Below, piece by piece: positions 1 through 8,538 of a stretch of DNA of 64,000 nucleotides (its first letter is position 1; every line of letters begins with the position of its first letter). Below the pieces are notes generated by a model. It saw nothing but the letters and a program-made list of their open reading frames with translations. It ran no database searches and was not told where the DNA came from. Position numbers and translations under genes: made by a program. The stretch spans positions 336,812 to 400,811 of the forward strand of contig NZ_RFFN01000002.1 in assembly GCF_003696315.1 (NCBI RefSeq), in the 5' to 3' direction. The DNA comes from Pseudomonas songnenensis (GTDB lineage Bacteria; Pseudomonadota; Gammaproteobacteria; Pseudomonadales; Pseudomonadaceae).

Positions 1-267
1 CACCCTCGCCAGCAGCACGGCCAACAGGCCACGAATCAGTCGGGCATCACTGGCCGCGCGAAAATGCCATCGGCCCGCATGTGGCGCGCCCACCAGCCAC
101 ACGCGACTTTCGCAGCCCGATACCAGATTGGCTTCGCTACGCTCACTCTCGTCCAGCGGTTCCAGCCGTTCGCCCCACTGCATCAGCAGGCGTGCGCGCT
201 GCTCCCAACCGGATGCCTGGCCGAAGGTGTCCAGCGCCTCGGCGGCCGCTTGCGGCAGAGCAGTCAT
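1..267 (-). CDS. SufE/CsdE-like sulfur acceptor, C-terminus cut by window edge
   Basis: Only the first 89 codons are inside the window; the rest lies beyond position 1. The reading contains the SufE active-site context LVSGCESRVWLVG with the acceptor Cys at residue 52, followed by WHFRAASDARLIRGLLAVLL, typical of SufE-fold proteins. SufE/CsdE accept persulfide from a group II cysteine desulfurase. The start ATG (267-265) overlaps the TGA of the upstream csdA in an ATGA arrangement, so the two are translationally coupled and very probably work as a CsdA-CsdE pair. Family is clear; whether it is SufE or CsdE rests on the csdA linkage. Confidence 0.88.
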   Translation of the reverse strand, partial: MTALPQAAAEALDTFGQASGWEQRARLLMQWGERLEPLDESERSEANLVSGCESRVWLVGAPHAGRWHFRAASDARLIRGLLAVLLARV

Positions 268-1469
268 CGCAACAGCGCCAAGGACTGATCCAGCGCGCTG
301 AAGAAGCGCTCGAGGTCGGTTTCATCGTTGTACAGCCCGAGCGAGACGCGCGTGGCGCCATCCAGACCGAGGTGCTTCATCAGCGGCATGGCGCAGTGAT
401 TGCCGCTGCGCACGGCGATGCCCTGTTCGGTGAGCAGGTGACCCAGGTCGGCGTGATGCACGCCATCGACGACGAAGCTGGCGAGGGCGACTTGCGGGGA
501 GCCGAGCAGGTGGATGCCGTCGCGTGCGGCAAGCCCGGCGAGCAGTTGATCATGCAATGCCTGTTCGTGGCGCTCGATCGCGGCAACGTCGAGCCCGGCC
601 AGATAGTCCAGCGTGGCACCGAGGCCAATGACGCCAGAGATCGGTGGCGTTCCCGCCTCGAAACCCAGTGGCGCGGCATGGAACTCGGCGCTCTGGTAGT
701 CGGCGATCCGCACCATCTCGCCGCCGAACTGCCAGTGACGCAGCTGCAGCAGCGATTCGCCGCGGCCATAGAGCGCACCGACGCCGTCGGGCCCGTAGAG
801 CTTGTGGCTGGACAGCACATAGAAGTCGCAGCCAAGAGTGGTCATGTCATGGCGACCATGAACCACGCCTTGCGCACCATCGACGACAGTCAGCGCGCCC
901 TGTGCCTTGGCCAGGCGCAGCAGCGGGTCGAGCGGCTGCCAGCAGCCGAGCACGTTGGACAGCTGACTCACTGCCAGCAGCCGCGTGCGCGGGCCGATCA
1001 GCGCGGCAGCCGCAGTGAGGTCGATACGCCCGGAGGCATCGATGGGCAACACCTGCAACCTGGCATTGCGACGTTTGGCCAGCTGTTGCCAGGGCAGCAG
1101 ATTGGCGTGATGTTCGAGGGCGCTGATGACGATCTCATCGCCGGCTTCGATCAGGTGCTCCAGTCCGTAGGCGAGCAGATTCAGAGCTTCGGTTGCGCCG
1201 CGGGTGAAGACGATTTCCGTCGGGCAGGCGGCATTCAACCACTTGGCCACCTTGATGCGGGCGTCTTCGTAGGCACGGGTGGCGCGTTCGGCAGGTTGGT
1301 GCTGGGCACGGTGCACGTTGGCCGCACCGCAGGTGTAGTAGCCGCTGAGGGCATCGATCAGCGCCTGCGGCTTCTGAGCCGTGGCGGCGCTGTCGAGGTA
1401 GGTCTGGCCTTGCGCTTCGAGCACCGCCAGAGCGGGGAAGTCGGCACGCCAGGGAGAGAGCAGGGCCAT
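264..1469 (-). CDS. csdA: Cysteine desulfurase CsdA (SufS-like)
   Basis: PLP-dependent desulfurase converting cysteine to alanine and delivering persulfide sulfur, for example for Fe-S cluster assembly. The 401-residue product shows the PLP lysine in SSHKLYGPDGVGALYGR (Lys223), the aldolase-like motif VDGAQGVVHGRHDM and the catalytic Cys in RSGNHCAMPLMKHLG (Cys359), matching E. coli CsdA in length and positions. I chose the ATG at 1469 because GGAGG lies 10 nt upstream and the protein then begins MALLSPWRADFPAL as the family does; an in-frame ATG at 1517 lacks a ribosome site. It overlaps the downstream sufE-like gene and follows dapD by about 75 nt. Confidence 0.95.
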   Translation of the reverse strand: MALLSPWRADFPALAVLEAQGQTYLDSAATAQKPQALIDALSGYYTCGAANVHRAQHQPAERATRAYEDARIKVAKWLNAACPTEIVFTRGATEALNLLAYGLEHLIEAGDEIVISALEHHANLLPWQQLAKRRNARLQVLPIDASGRIDLTAAAALIGPRTRLLAVSQLSNVLGCWQPLDPLLRLAKAQGALTVVDGAQGVVHGRHDMTTLGCDFYVLSSHKLYGPDGVGALYGRGESLLQLRHWQFGGEMVRIADYQSAEFHAAPLGFEAGTPPISGVIGLGATLDYLAGLDVAAIERHEQALHDQLLAGLAARDGIHLLGSPQVALASFVVDGVHHADLGHLLTEQGIAVRSGNHCAMPLMKHLGLDGATRVSLGLYNDETDLERFFSALDQSLALLR

Positions 1470-1544
1470 AAGCGGCGAACCTCCAGCTGCAGGGGATGCG
1501 GCAAGGCAGGCGCTCATGGCTCGCAGCTTGCCGCTGCTCCTGCG

Positions 1545-2579
1545 TCAGTTATGCGCGTGCAGCGCCTCGTTCAACTCGATGGCCGACTTGTGAGTCTTGC
1601 ACTCCACTGCGCCGGTCTGTGAGTTGCGACGGAACAGCAGGTCACCCTGGCCGGCCAGTTCGCGGGCCTTGACCACTTTGACCAGCTGATCGTTCTCATC
1701 GAGCAGGCTGACCTTGGTTCCGGCGGTGATGTACAGGCCGGATTCCACGGTGTTGCGGTCGCCCAGCGGAATGCCGATGCCCGCATTCGCGCCGATCAGG
1801 CAGCCCTCGCCAACGGAAATCACGATGTTGCCGCCACCGGAGAGCGTGCCCATCGTGGAGCAGCCGCCACCCAGATCCGAACCCTTGCCGACGAACACGC
1901 CGGCCGAGACGCGGCCTTCGATCATCCCCGGACCCTGGGTGCCAGCATTGAAGTTGATGAAGCCCTCGTGCATGACGGTGGTGCCTTCACCCACATAGGC
2001 GCCGAGGCGCACGCGGGCGGTGTCGGCGATGCGCACGCCGGCCGGTACGACGTAATCGGTCATCTTCGGGAACTTGTCTACCGAGAAGACTTCCAGCAGA
2101 TCGCCCTTCAGGCGCGCTTCCAGTTGGCGCTCGGCAAGCTCGCTCAGGTCCACGGCGCCCTGGTTGGTCCAGGCGACGTTCGGCAGCAGCGGGAAGATGC
2201 CAGTCAGGTTCAGACCGTGCGGCTTGGCCAGACGGTGGGAGAGCAGGTGCAGCTTGAGGTACGCCTCGGGGGTCGAGCTCAGCGGTGCGTCTTCGGCCAG
2301 CAGGGTCGCGACCAGCGGGCGCTGGCTCTCGGCCAGGCGGGTCAGCAAGGCGTACTGAGTGGCATCGAGCGGCTTGAGCGCATCGGCCAGCTGGGCTGCC
2401 TGGCTGGTCGTGATGGTGATGGCCTGATTGCCACCGGCGTAGCCGAGCAGCGGGGCAACGGCAGCTACCAGCTCGCCGGCCGGCTTCAGCAGTGGCTGGG
2501 CATAGAAGACTTCCAGCCAGTCGCCCTGGCGGTTCTGGGTGCCGACGCCAAAGGCGAGGCTGAATAGGGTTGCGGACAT
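1545..2579 (-). CDS. dapD: Tetrahydrodipicolinate N-succinyltransferase
   Basis: Transfers succinyl from succinyl-CoA to tetrahydrodipicolinate in the succinylase branch of diaminopimelate/lysine synthesis. The 344-residue product has the left-handed beta-helix hexapeptide pattern in its C-terminal half (GAYVGEGTTVMHEGFINFNAG, then GVFVGKGSDLGGG and GANAGIGIPLGDR). Length matches the long pseudomonad DapD rather than the shorter 274-residue enterobacterial one. A good ribosome site, AAGGAAATCCT, precedes the ATG. It lies downstream of the YffB-like gene (43 nt gap) and in the same direction as dapC, which acts next in the pathway. Confidence 0.96.
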   Translation of the reverse strand: MSATLFSLAFGVGTQNRQGDWLEVFYAQPLLKPAGELVAAVAPLLGYAGGNQAITITTSQAAQLADALKPLDATQYALLTRLAESQRPLVATLLAEDAPLSSTPEAYLKLHLLSHRLAKPHGLNLTGIFPLLPNVAWTNQGAVDLSELAERQLEARLKGDLLEVFSVDKFPKMTDYVVPAGVRIADTARVRLGAYVGEGTTVMHEGFINFNAGTQGPGMIEGRVSAGVFVGKGSDLGGGCSTMGTLSGGGNIVISVGEGCLIGANAGIGIPLGDRNTVESGLYITAGTKVSLLDENDQLVKVVKARELAGQGDLLFRRNSQTGAVECKTHKSAIELNEALHAHN

Positions 2580-2622
2580 AGGATTTCCTTTTTTGTCGGC
2601 CGCGCCGTCTGGTGGGCGGCTA

Positions 2623-2994
2623 TCAGTTCGGCGCCGCCACTGCGGCAGCGTAAAGATCTGGCTTGAAGCCGATCAGGGTTCTATCGCCCAGGTCGAGTAC
2701 AGGGCGTTTTATCATCGACGGTTGGGCCAACATCAGCTCGATGGCCCGGGCCTGGTCAAGATCGGCCTTTGCAGCGTCGTCCAGCTTGCGGAAGGTGGTG
2801 CCTGCACGGTTGAGAACGGTTTGCCAGCCGTGTTCATTGCACCAGGCTTCCAGATGGGCGCGGTCTATGCCGGCGCTCTTGTAGTCATGGAAGTCGTAGT
2901 TCAGTCCGTGTTCGTCGAGCCAGGTACGGGCCTTTTTCATGGTGTCGCAGGCTTTGATTCCGTATAGGCACAAGCGTTGATCTGGTCCGGACAT
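2623..2994 (-). CDS. ArsC-family (Spx/YffB-like) reductase
   Basis: A 123-residue thioredoxin-fold protein of the ArsC/Spx/MgsR superfamily. The N-terminus has YGIKACDTMKKARTWLDEHG with a single Cys16, then NRAGTTFRKL and a KRPVLDLGDRTLIGFKP segment that replaces the arsenate-reductase signature, which points to the YffB branch rather than true arsenate reductase. Substrate is unknown; YffB proteins are proposed to be glutathione-dependent thiol reductases. Synteny with dapC and dapD resembles P. aeruginosa. A true arsC paralogue is present separately at 12763-13116. Confidence 0.85.
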   Translation of the reverse strand: MSGPDQRLCLYGIKACDTMKKARTWLDEHGLNYDFHDYKSAGIDRAHLEAWCNEHGWQTVLNRAGTTFRKLDDAAKADLDQARAIELMLAQPSMIKRPVLDLGDRTLIGFKPDLYAAAVAAPN

Positions 2995-3115
2995 AAACGA
3001 CTCTCCAAAGGCTCCTGTAAAACTGGACGGCGGATTATGCCACGGCTGGCCGCCGGATGAGCGTTAGCGCACATGCCGAGCGTTCGGATCGAAGCCACGC
3101 TCGCTGTCGCGAGGC

Positions 3116-3445
3116 TCAGTTCTTCCCCGTCTCGCCCAGGGCCTGATCGATTGCCTGGGCCTGCTGCGGCCGTACGACGCGCCCCAGCTCCTGACCGTTC
3201 TCCAGCAGGATCAGGGTCGGCCAGAGCTTGACGCGAAACGAGCGCCCCAACGGTCGCCCCGGACCATCTTCGATCTTCAGGTGACTGATGCCCTGCCGGT
3301 CGGCCAGCGCCTTGGCAATCCCCGGCTGCGCGGCACGGCAATGTCCGCACCATGCCGTGCCGAATTCCAGCAGCACCGGCCCGTGCATGGCATCGACTTC
3401 GGCTCGGCTGGGTTCGGTCTGCGCGTAGTGTTCAGTTGCGTTCAT
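3116..3445 (-). CDS. Thioredoxin-family protein with WCGHC active site
   Basis: A 109-residue cytoplasmic single-domain thioredoxin-like protein. VLLEFGTAWCGHCRAAQPG gives redox cysteines 33 and 36, followed by the cis-proline strand KLWPTLILLENGQELGRVV. The CxxC dipeptide is Gly-His instead of the thioredoxin Gly-Pro, which raises the expected redox potential towards that of disulfide isomerases or DsbA-like proteins (established chemistry; the actual partner is unknown). The ATG at 3445 is preceded by GGAGG at 7 nt spacing; longer in-frame starts have none. Transcribed divergently from the gene at 3573. Confidence 0.85.
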   Translation of the reverse strand: MNATEHYAQTEPSRAEVDAMHGPVLLEFGTAWCGHCRAAQPGIAKALADRQGISHLKIEDGPGRPLGRSFRVKLWPTLILLENGQELGRVVRPQQAQAIDQALGETGKN

Positions 3446-3572
3446 GGCGGGTCCTCCACATGTCCATTCAGGTTCGAGCCTGCCGCCAGACTGTCGTTCA
3501 GCCACTGCTCTCGACCTTTTACAGCGATGGTGTTGTCCATTGATGACAATCGCAACGGTGAGGTGACAAGTA

Positions 3573-3818
3573 ATGGCGCGCAAGCATTTCGAGAATTTCG
3601 AAGCGATTTCTTCGGCGGTGCCTGCCGAGGATGCGTTCGAGGCGGTGATTGCGATCAAGCGACGCGACAGCGACGAGCATGTGCAGGTATTCAAGATCGC
3701 CGATGGTCGTCGCTACGACTTGGCATCCGAAGCCGATGCGATCGCCGAGGCAGCGTTGACTAAAGTGATAGAGGTCAGCGACGACGGCGAGCTGATCTGG
3801 GAAGAGCACGCAATCTGA
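3573..3818 (+). CDS. Conserved small acidic protein, unknown function
   Basis: An 81-residue soluble protein beginning MARKHFENFEAISSAVPAED, with no signal peptide, membrane segment or cysteine. It is acidic (many Asp/Glu, ending DDGELIWEEHAI). AGGTGA precedes the ATG. I recognise it as resembling small pseudomonad proteins of unknown function but can assign no activity. It is followed after 14 nt by another small gene with its own strong ribosome site, so the two probably form a transcript that ends at the hairpin at 4006. Confidence 0.75.
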   Translation: MARKHFENFEAISSAVPAEDAFEAVIAIKRRDSDEHVQVFKIADGRRYDLASEADAIAEAALTKVIEVSDDGELIWEEHAI

Positions 3819-3832
3819 ACAGGAGGCGTTGT

Positions 3833-3994
3833 ATGAGCGATCACGACGAGCGTACCGAGCGTGCGCGTGAGCCAGCGAATTCCGGCCAGCATGAGGAGCA
3901 TCCGAAGGCGGATATTCCTGAGCACATGAAACCGGAAAACCTGGAGAAGCTGCGCGACTACGGCAAGGACATGATCCCGCCTGGCGTGGCTTGA
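3833..3994 (+). CDS. 53-residue hydrophilic protein, unknown function
   Basis: Begins with ATG after AGGAGGCGTTGT, a near-perfect ribosome site, and encodes MSDHDERTERAREPANSG through to KDMIPPGVA. The product is highly charged, has no hydrophobic core segment and is probably intrinsically disordered. Good ribosome site, position in a tight pair and a rho-independent hairpin 12 nt after the stop make it a credible gene despite its length. Function unknown. Confidence 0.65.
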   Translation: MSDHDERTERAREPANSGQHEEHPKADIPEHMKPENLEKLRDYGKDMIPPGVA

Positions 3995-4005
3995 GGGATC
4001 ATCAA

Positions 4006-4028
4006 ACCGGGCGGCCGGACCGCCCGGT
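4006..4028. terminator. Hairpin between convergent genes
   Basis: Perfect 9 bp stem ACCGGGCGG/CCGCCCGGT with a 5 nt loop, between the stops of the 53-residue gene (plus) and dapC (minus). No U-tract, so it may act as a bidirectional transcription barrier or 3' end stabiliser. Confidence 0.6.
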
Positions 4029-4034
4029 GCGCTG

Positions 4035-5231
4035 TCAGAGCGTTTCGATGAAGTGGCGAATTCGCTGTGCTGCTTCGATGCACTCGGCTAGCGGTGCGAC
4101 AAGCGCCATGCGCACGCGTCCGGCACCCGGTGAGGCACCATCCACCTCGCGTGACAGGTACGACCCGGGCACCACGGTGACGTGCTCGCGGGCGAAGAGC
4201 TCTCGGGTGAATTGCTGGTCATCCATCGGCGTTTTCGGCCAGAGATAGAAGCCGCCGTCCGGGCGTTGCACGTCCATGACCGGGGCGAGGATCTCAAGTA
4301 CCGCATCGAATTTGGCGCGATACAGCTCGCGGTTGGCGCGCACGTGGATCTCGTCATTCCAGGCGGCGATGCTTGCCAGCTGGGTTTGCACCGGCATGGC
4401 GCAGCCGTGGTAGGTCCGGTAGAGCAGGAAGGCCTTGAGAATGTCGGCGTCACCGGCGACGAAGCCCGAGCGCAGTCCAGGGAGATTCGAACGCTTGGAC
4501 AGGCTGTGGAAAACCACGCAGCGCTTGTAGTCGTTACGCCCCAGCGCGGCGCAGGCGGTCAGCAGGCCTGCTGGCGGATTGGCTTCGTCGAAATACAGTT
4601 CGCTGTAGCACTCATCCGCGGCGATGACGAAGTCGTGCTTGTCGGCCAAGGTGATCAGCTTCTTCAGCGTTTCGAGCGGTACGAGGGCGCCGGTCGGGTT
4701 GCCCGGCGAGCAGAGAAAAAGGATCTGGCAGCGTCGCCAGACTTCTGCCGGCACCGCATCGAAGTCCGGGTTGAAGCCATTCTGCTCCAGGCACGGCAGA
4801 TAGTGCGGCGTGGCGCCTGCCAGCAACGCGGCGCCTTCGTAGATCTGATAGAACGGGTTGGGACTGACCACCAGGCCGTCCGTTTCTCGGTCGACCACCG
4901 CCTGCGTGAACGCGAACAAGGCTTCCCGCGTACCGTTCACCGGGAGCACATGCCGTGCAGGGTCCAGGGCATCGGCCGCGAGGCTGAAGCGCCGCTCGCA
5001 CCACCGGGCAATGGTTTCACGTAACGCAGGAATGCCGAGGGTGGTCGGGTATACCGCCAGCTGATCGAGATTGTCTGCCAGCGCCTGGGCAACGAAGTCC
5101 GGCGAACGATGCTTGGGTTCACCGATCGATAGCGCGATGTGGCGCTTGTCAGTCGGGGCTTCGGCACCTGCGAGCAGGCCGCGCAGCTTTTCGAACGGGT
5201 AGGGATGCAGCAGATTCAGGGCGTTGTTCAT
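4035..5231 (-). CDS. dapC: Succinyldiaminopimelate transaminase
   Basis: PLP-dependent class I/II aminotransferase that aminates N-succinyl-2-amino-6-ketopimelate in lysine synthesis. The 398-residue product has LSIGEPKHRSPDFVAQALAD at the N-terminus, the PLP-contacting FLCSPGNPTGA and ADECYSELYFD motifs, and the Schiff-base lysine in VVFHSLSKRSNLPGLRSGF. I took the ATG at 5231 (MNNALNLLHPYPFEKLR), where family similarity begins. It lies in the same 5 kb as dapD, the preceding enzyme. In P. aeruginosa it sits beside glnD; here the upstream neighbour is a purMN-linked gene, marking a synteny break. Confidence 0.94.
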   Translation of the reverse strand: MNNALNLLHPYPFEKLRGLLAGAEAPTDKRHIALSIGEPKHRSPDFVAQALADNLDQLAVYPTTLGIPALRETIARWCERRFSLAADALDPARHVLPVNGTREALFAFTQAVVDRETDGLVVSPNPFYQIYEGAALLAGATPHYLPCLEQNGFNPDFDAVPAEVWRRCQILFLCSPGNPTGALVPLETLKKLITLADKHDFVIAADECYSELYFDEANPPAGLLTACAALGRNDYKRCVVFHSLSKRSNLPGLRSGFVAGDADILKAFLLYRTYHGCAMPVQTQLASIAAWNDEIHVRANRELYRAKFDAVLEILAPVMDVQRPDGGFYLWPKTPMDDQQFTRELFAREHVTVVPGSYLSREVDGASPGAGRVRMALVAPLAECIEAAQRIRHFIETL

Positions 5232-5281
5232 GGGTGCTGTTCTTTCAGGATGAGCGCGGCGAACGCCCCGCATTCGTTGTT

Positions 5282-5947
5282 TCAGTCGTCGCGTCCGCCG
5301 CCATAGTAGGCGCAGCCGCGGAGAGTCTGGCCATCCAGGCGAAGTTCGGCGCTCAGGTGGCTGACGGTGCCGCTGGCACTGTCGACGCAGCGCTGCGGTG
5401 CAACCCAGAGGTCGAGTCGATGCTCATTGGCCTCACTGGTAAAACTGAGCTGGCCGCCAGGCAATTGCTCCTCAAGATAGGGCAGAGCAATGGGTGACTC
5501 CCCTTGGCGCACCAGCAACATGCCGCGCGTGGTCACTGTGACCATCCAGCCGGGCTCATGTCCGCTGGCGCGAAGGATCAGCTGCTTGAAGTTGTCCTCG
5601 TTGCAGCCATGACCTTCTCGCTGCAGCCGGTAGAGGCGAGTGAGAGAGAGCTGGCCATCACCGCCCGGCTTCGCCTGGCTGAGGACCCCACGCAAGTCGG
5701 CGAACAGTCGGTCCTGCTCATGGATCATCAGCGCCTGCGCTTCTTCCTGAAGTCCCGTTTTTCCGTCCAGCAGCGCCAGTGTCCGTTGCCCCTGGCAGCC
5801 CTGCAGGTGCAGCTGACCATTGATCTGCCGAACCTCGCCTTGCAGGCGCTCGGTTGCCGGTTGTGCCGGGGGGCGATCAGCGAAAAAGGACTGGCAACCC
5901 GCGAGGGGCAGGAGCAGTGCGGCCAATAGTAGGCGGGAAGGGATCAT
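5282..5947 (-). CDS. Outer-envelope lipoprotein, COG3650-like C-terminus
   Basis: 221 residues with a signal peptide ending in the lipobox LAGC (Cys18), followed by QSFFADRPPAQP, so no Asp at +2 to hold it in the inner membrane. The middle contains paired cysteines in HLQGCQGQRTL and GHGCNEDNF; the C-terminus CVDSASGTVSHLSAELRLDG ending GCAYYGG resembles the COG3650 domain (moderate confidence). Function unknown. It is the last gene of a minus-strand run purM-purN-DUF3108-this gene. Confidence 0.75.
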   Translation of the reverse strand: MIPSRLLLAALLLPLAGCQSFFADRPPAQPATERLQGEVRQINGQLHLQGCQGQRTLALLDGKTGLQEEAQALMIHEQDRLFADLRGVLSQAKPGGDGQLSLTRLYRLQREGHGCNEDNFKQLILRASGHEPGWMVTVTTRGMLLVRQGESPIALPYLEEQLPGGQLSFTSEANEHRLDLWVAPQRCVDSASGTVSHLSAELRLDGQTLRGCAYYGGGRDD

Positions 5948-6005
5948 TCAGGAGGCCCGGCATGTTTCGAAGGAGCGGCAGCCCTGCGGCTGCCGCATAG
6001 ATGAT

Positions 6006-6716
6006 TCAGTTGCCTTTTACAGCCTTGCCACCGACGCGGCCTTCTTCGAGCATGATCTGGTATTCCTTGCCGTCGGTTTCCACCTGATGCAGGCGAACCA
6101 GCAGAAAGTCCCAGTCCTTGGCGAACCAGAGGATGGTTTCGCGCTTGCTCTGGGTCGGATCACGCACGCGCTCGACCTTGATCGCATCGACCTGACCGGC
6201 CTTGGTGCTGACCTTCTCTTCGCCAAGTACGCGGAAATCGTAGGTCTCGATTTCGTCGCCATCGACGACCTGGTAGCTCATGCTTTTCTTGCCTGCCGCC
6301 ACTTCGTGCTGCAGGGCCAACTGGTAGGTGGACTTGTCCAACAGTCCGCGATGCAGCGGTAGCTTCACCGGATCGCCACGATCACTGCCTTCGACCTGCT
6401 TGTTGTCCCAGTCGAAACGATGCTCGACACGCTTTCCCTTACCCAGACCGCTGCGCTTGAGGCGATAGCTCAGCGGCAGAAAGGTATCGCCCTCGGTACG
6501 GAAGGTGCTGCGTTCGTTGAGGCTGGCGACCAGCATGGATGCGTCGAAATCCAGTCGCCAGCTTTTGTCATCCAGTTGCTCGAGGCTGCGCTGAGCGGTG
6601 CCGCTGACCGGCACCTGTTTCCAGTCTGCGGTATAGGTTGCGGAGAAGGGCTTGAGCTCCAGAGCTTGGACCGGCAGGGCCAGCACGGCGAGAGCAAGCA
6701 GCAAGGCGCGACGCAT
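6006..6716 (-). CDS. DUF3108 periplasmic protein
   Basis: 236 residues with a clear Sec signal peptide (MRRALLLALAVLALPVQALE, cleavage after AQA-like site VQA). The mature part begins LKPFSATYTADWKQVPVSG and has the repeated beta-strand character of DUF3108 (YRLKRSGLGKGKRVEHRFDW; EKVSTKAGQVDAIKVERVRD). DUF3108 proteins are of unknown function and are thought to be envelope beta-rich proteins. It starts 8 nt after the purN stop, as in P. aeruginosa, so it is expressed with the purine genes although no metabolic link is evident. Confidence 0.88.
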   Translation of the reverse strand: MRRALLLALAVLALPVQALELKPFSATYTADWKQVPVSGTAQRSLEQLDDKSWRLDFDASMLVASLNERSTFRTEGDTFLPLSYRLKRSGLGKGKRVEHRFDWDNKQVEGSDRGDPVKLPLHRGLLDKSTYQLALQHEVAAGKKSMSYQVVDGDEIETYDFRVLGEEKVSTKAGQVDAIKVERVRDPTQSKRETILWFAKDWDFLLVRLHQVETDGKEYQIMLEEGRVGGKAVKGN

Positions 6717-6724
6717 GTTATCTC

Positions 6725-7372
6725 CTAGATTCTGATCTGATAGCCGGCGGCCGGCAGGGTGACGCCATCCAGCATCGCGCCTTGTTCGGCAAGGCGCAAG
6801 CGCCCCTCGGCGAACCAGCGCATGGCCAGCGGATAGATCTGATGTTCTGCTGCATGTACCCGCTGAGTCAGGCTTTCGATGTCGTCGCCTGAATTGACCT
6901 GTAGGGTGGCCTGGATGGCGACCGGGCCGCCGTCCAGCTCCTCGGTGACGAAATGCACGCTGCAGCCGTGTTCGCTATCGCCCGCCTCGAGTGCCCTTCG
7001 ATGGGTGTCGAGGCCCTTGTATTTGGGCAGTAGCGACGGATGAATGTTCAGCAGACGGCCCTGGTAGTGACGGACGAAACCAGGCGTGAGGATGCGCATG
7101 AAGCCGGCCAGAATCACCAGATCCGGCGCATAGCCGTCGATCACCTCCATCAGCGCGGCGTCGAACGCCTCGCGGCTACCGAACGCCTTGTGATCCAGTA
7201 CGGCGGTGGGGATGTGCGCGCCCTGCGCCCGGGTCAGGCCGAAGGCATCGGCGCGGTTGGCAATCACCGCACGAATACATGCGGGATTGCCATCGGCCTG
7301 GCTGTCGATCAGGGCCTGGAGGTTGCTGCCAGACCCTGAAATCAGCACCACTACATTGCAGGCTGCGGTCAT
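6725..7372 (-). CDS. purN: Phosphoribosylglycinamide formyltransferase
   Basis: Third step of purine synthesis: transfers formyl from 10-formyl-THF to GAR. The 215-residue product has the phosphate-binding loop VLISGSGSNLQALID, the catalytic region NIHPSLLPKYKGLDTH (Asn, His) and HFVTEELDGGPVAIQA with the catalytic Asp. Its ATG shares one base with the purM stop (TGATG), giving translational coupling to the enzyme two steps later in the pathway. Confidence 0.96.
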   Translation of the reverse strand: MTAACNVVVLISGSGSNLQALIDSQADGNPACIRAVIANRADAFGLTRAQGAHIPTAVLDHKAFGSREAFDAALMEVIDGYAPDLVILAGFMRILTPGFVRHYQGRLLNIHPSLLPKYKGLDTHRRALEAGDSEHGCSVHFVTEELDGGPVAIQATLQVNSGDDIESLTQRVHAAEHQIYPLAMRWFAEGRLRLAEQGAMLDGVTLPAAGYQIRI

Positions 7373-8430
7373 CAGTGCTGTTTCAGATTGTTCAGCACGA
7401 CGCGTTCGGCACCTTCCGCGGCGTTGGCGATCTGGCCGATGACCCATGGCGACTCGCCGGACGCGCGCAGGTTGGCCAGCGCGGATTCGACCTGGTCCTG
7501 AGCGATGCAGATAACCATGCCGACGCCGCAGTTGAGCACGCGGTGCATCTCGTGCTCGTCGACGTTGCCTTTCTCCTGCAGCCAATCGAATACCGCCGGG
7601 CGAGCCCAGCTGGCCACGTCGATGATTGCCTGGGCACCGTCGGGCAGAACGCGCGGGATGTTGTCGAGCAGACCGCCGCCGGTGATGTGCGCCATGGCCT
7701 TGACCGCGCCGGTGTCCTTGATCAGCTTGAGCAGCGGCTTGACGTAGATGCGCGTCGGGGCCATCAGCAAGTCAGCCAGCGGCTTGCCGTCGACCTGGGT
7801 GCTGTCGATGTCGGTGCCGGACACTTCGATGATCTTGCGGATCAGCGAATAGCCGTTGGAGTGCGGGCCGGAAGAGGGCAGTGCGATCAGGGCGTCGCCG
7901 GCCCGGACCTTGGAGCCGTCGATGATCTCGGCCTTTTCCACCACGCCGACGCAGAAACCGGCCAGGTCGTAGTCCTCGCCCTCGTACATGCCCGGCATCT
8001 CGGCGGTTTCGCCGCCCACCAGCGAGCAGCCAGCCAGTTCGCAACCGGCGCCGATGCCTGTGACCACGGTGGCGGCCACGTCCACGTTGAGCTTGCCGGT
8101 GGCGTAGTAGTCGAGGAAGAACAGCGGCTCGGCGCCGCAGACCACCAGGTCGTTGACGCACATGGCGACCAGGTCCTGGCCGATGCTGTCGTGCTTGTTC
8201 AGGTTCAGCGCCAGACGCAGCTTGGTGCCGACGCCGTCAGTGCCTGAGACCAGCACGGGCTGCTTGTAGCCCGCCGGGATTTCGCACAGGGCACCGAAGC
8301 CGCCCAGGCCGCCCATAACCTCAGGTCGAGCGGTGCGCTTGGCCACGCCTTTGATGCGCTCGACCAGCGCTTCGCCTGCATCGATGTCGACGCCTGCGTC
8401 CTTGTAGCTGAGGGAGGGTTGCTTGCTCAT
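7372..8430 (-). CDS. purM: Phosphoribosylformylglycinamidine cyclo-ligase (AIR synthase)
   Basis: ATP-dependent ring closure of FGAM to AIR in purine synthesis. The 352-residue product starts [20 protein letters not shown], has [49 protein letters not shown] and [16 protein letters not shown], all diagnostic for PurM. The ATG at 8430 fits the family N-terminus; the upstream in-frame extension is non-conserved-looking. Heads the purM-purN-DUF3108-lipoprotein unit. Confidence 0.97.
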   Translation of the reverse strand: MSKQPSLSYKDAGVDIDAGEALVERIKGVAKRTARPEVMGGLGGFGALCEIPAGYKQPVLVSGTDGVGTKLRLALNLNKHDSIGQDLVAMCVNDLVVCGAEPLFFLDYYATGKLNVDVAATVVTGIGAGCELAGCSLVGGETAEMPGMYEGEDYDLAGFCVGVVEKAEIIDGSKVRAGDALIALPSSGPHSNGYSLIRKIIEVSGTDIDSTQVDGKPLADLLMAPTRIYVKPLLKLIKDTGAVKAMAHITGGGLLDNIPRVLPDGAQAIIDVASWARPAVFDWLQEKGNVDEHEMHRVLNCGVGMVICIAQDQVESALANLRASGESPWVIGQIANAAEGAERVVLNNLKQH

Positions 8431-8538
8431 AGAGTCCGGACCTGTAAAAGGAGTGCGGGTGTCGACCGGTCGGTTGTTGCATTCAGGCCTTGCAAACGAT
8501 TCGGGCATTTTGGTGTTGCCACCAGAACGGCCGATTGA

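Noticed and set aside
81..1622. 513-codon plus-strand frame opposite csdA
   Set aside because: Shadow of the well-supported csdA and sufE-like genes.
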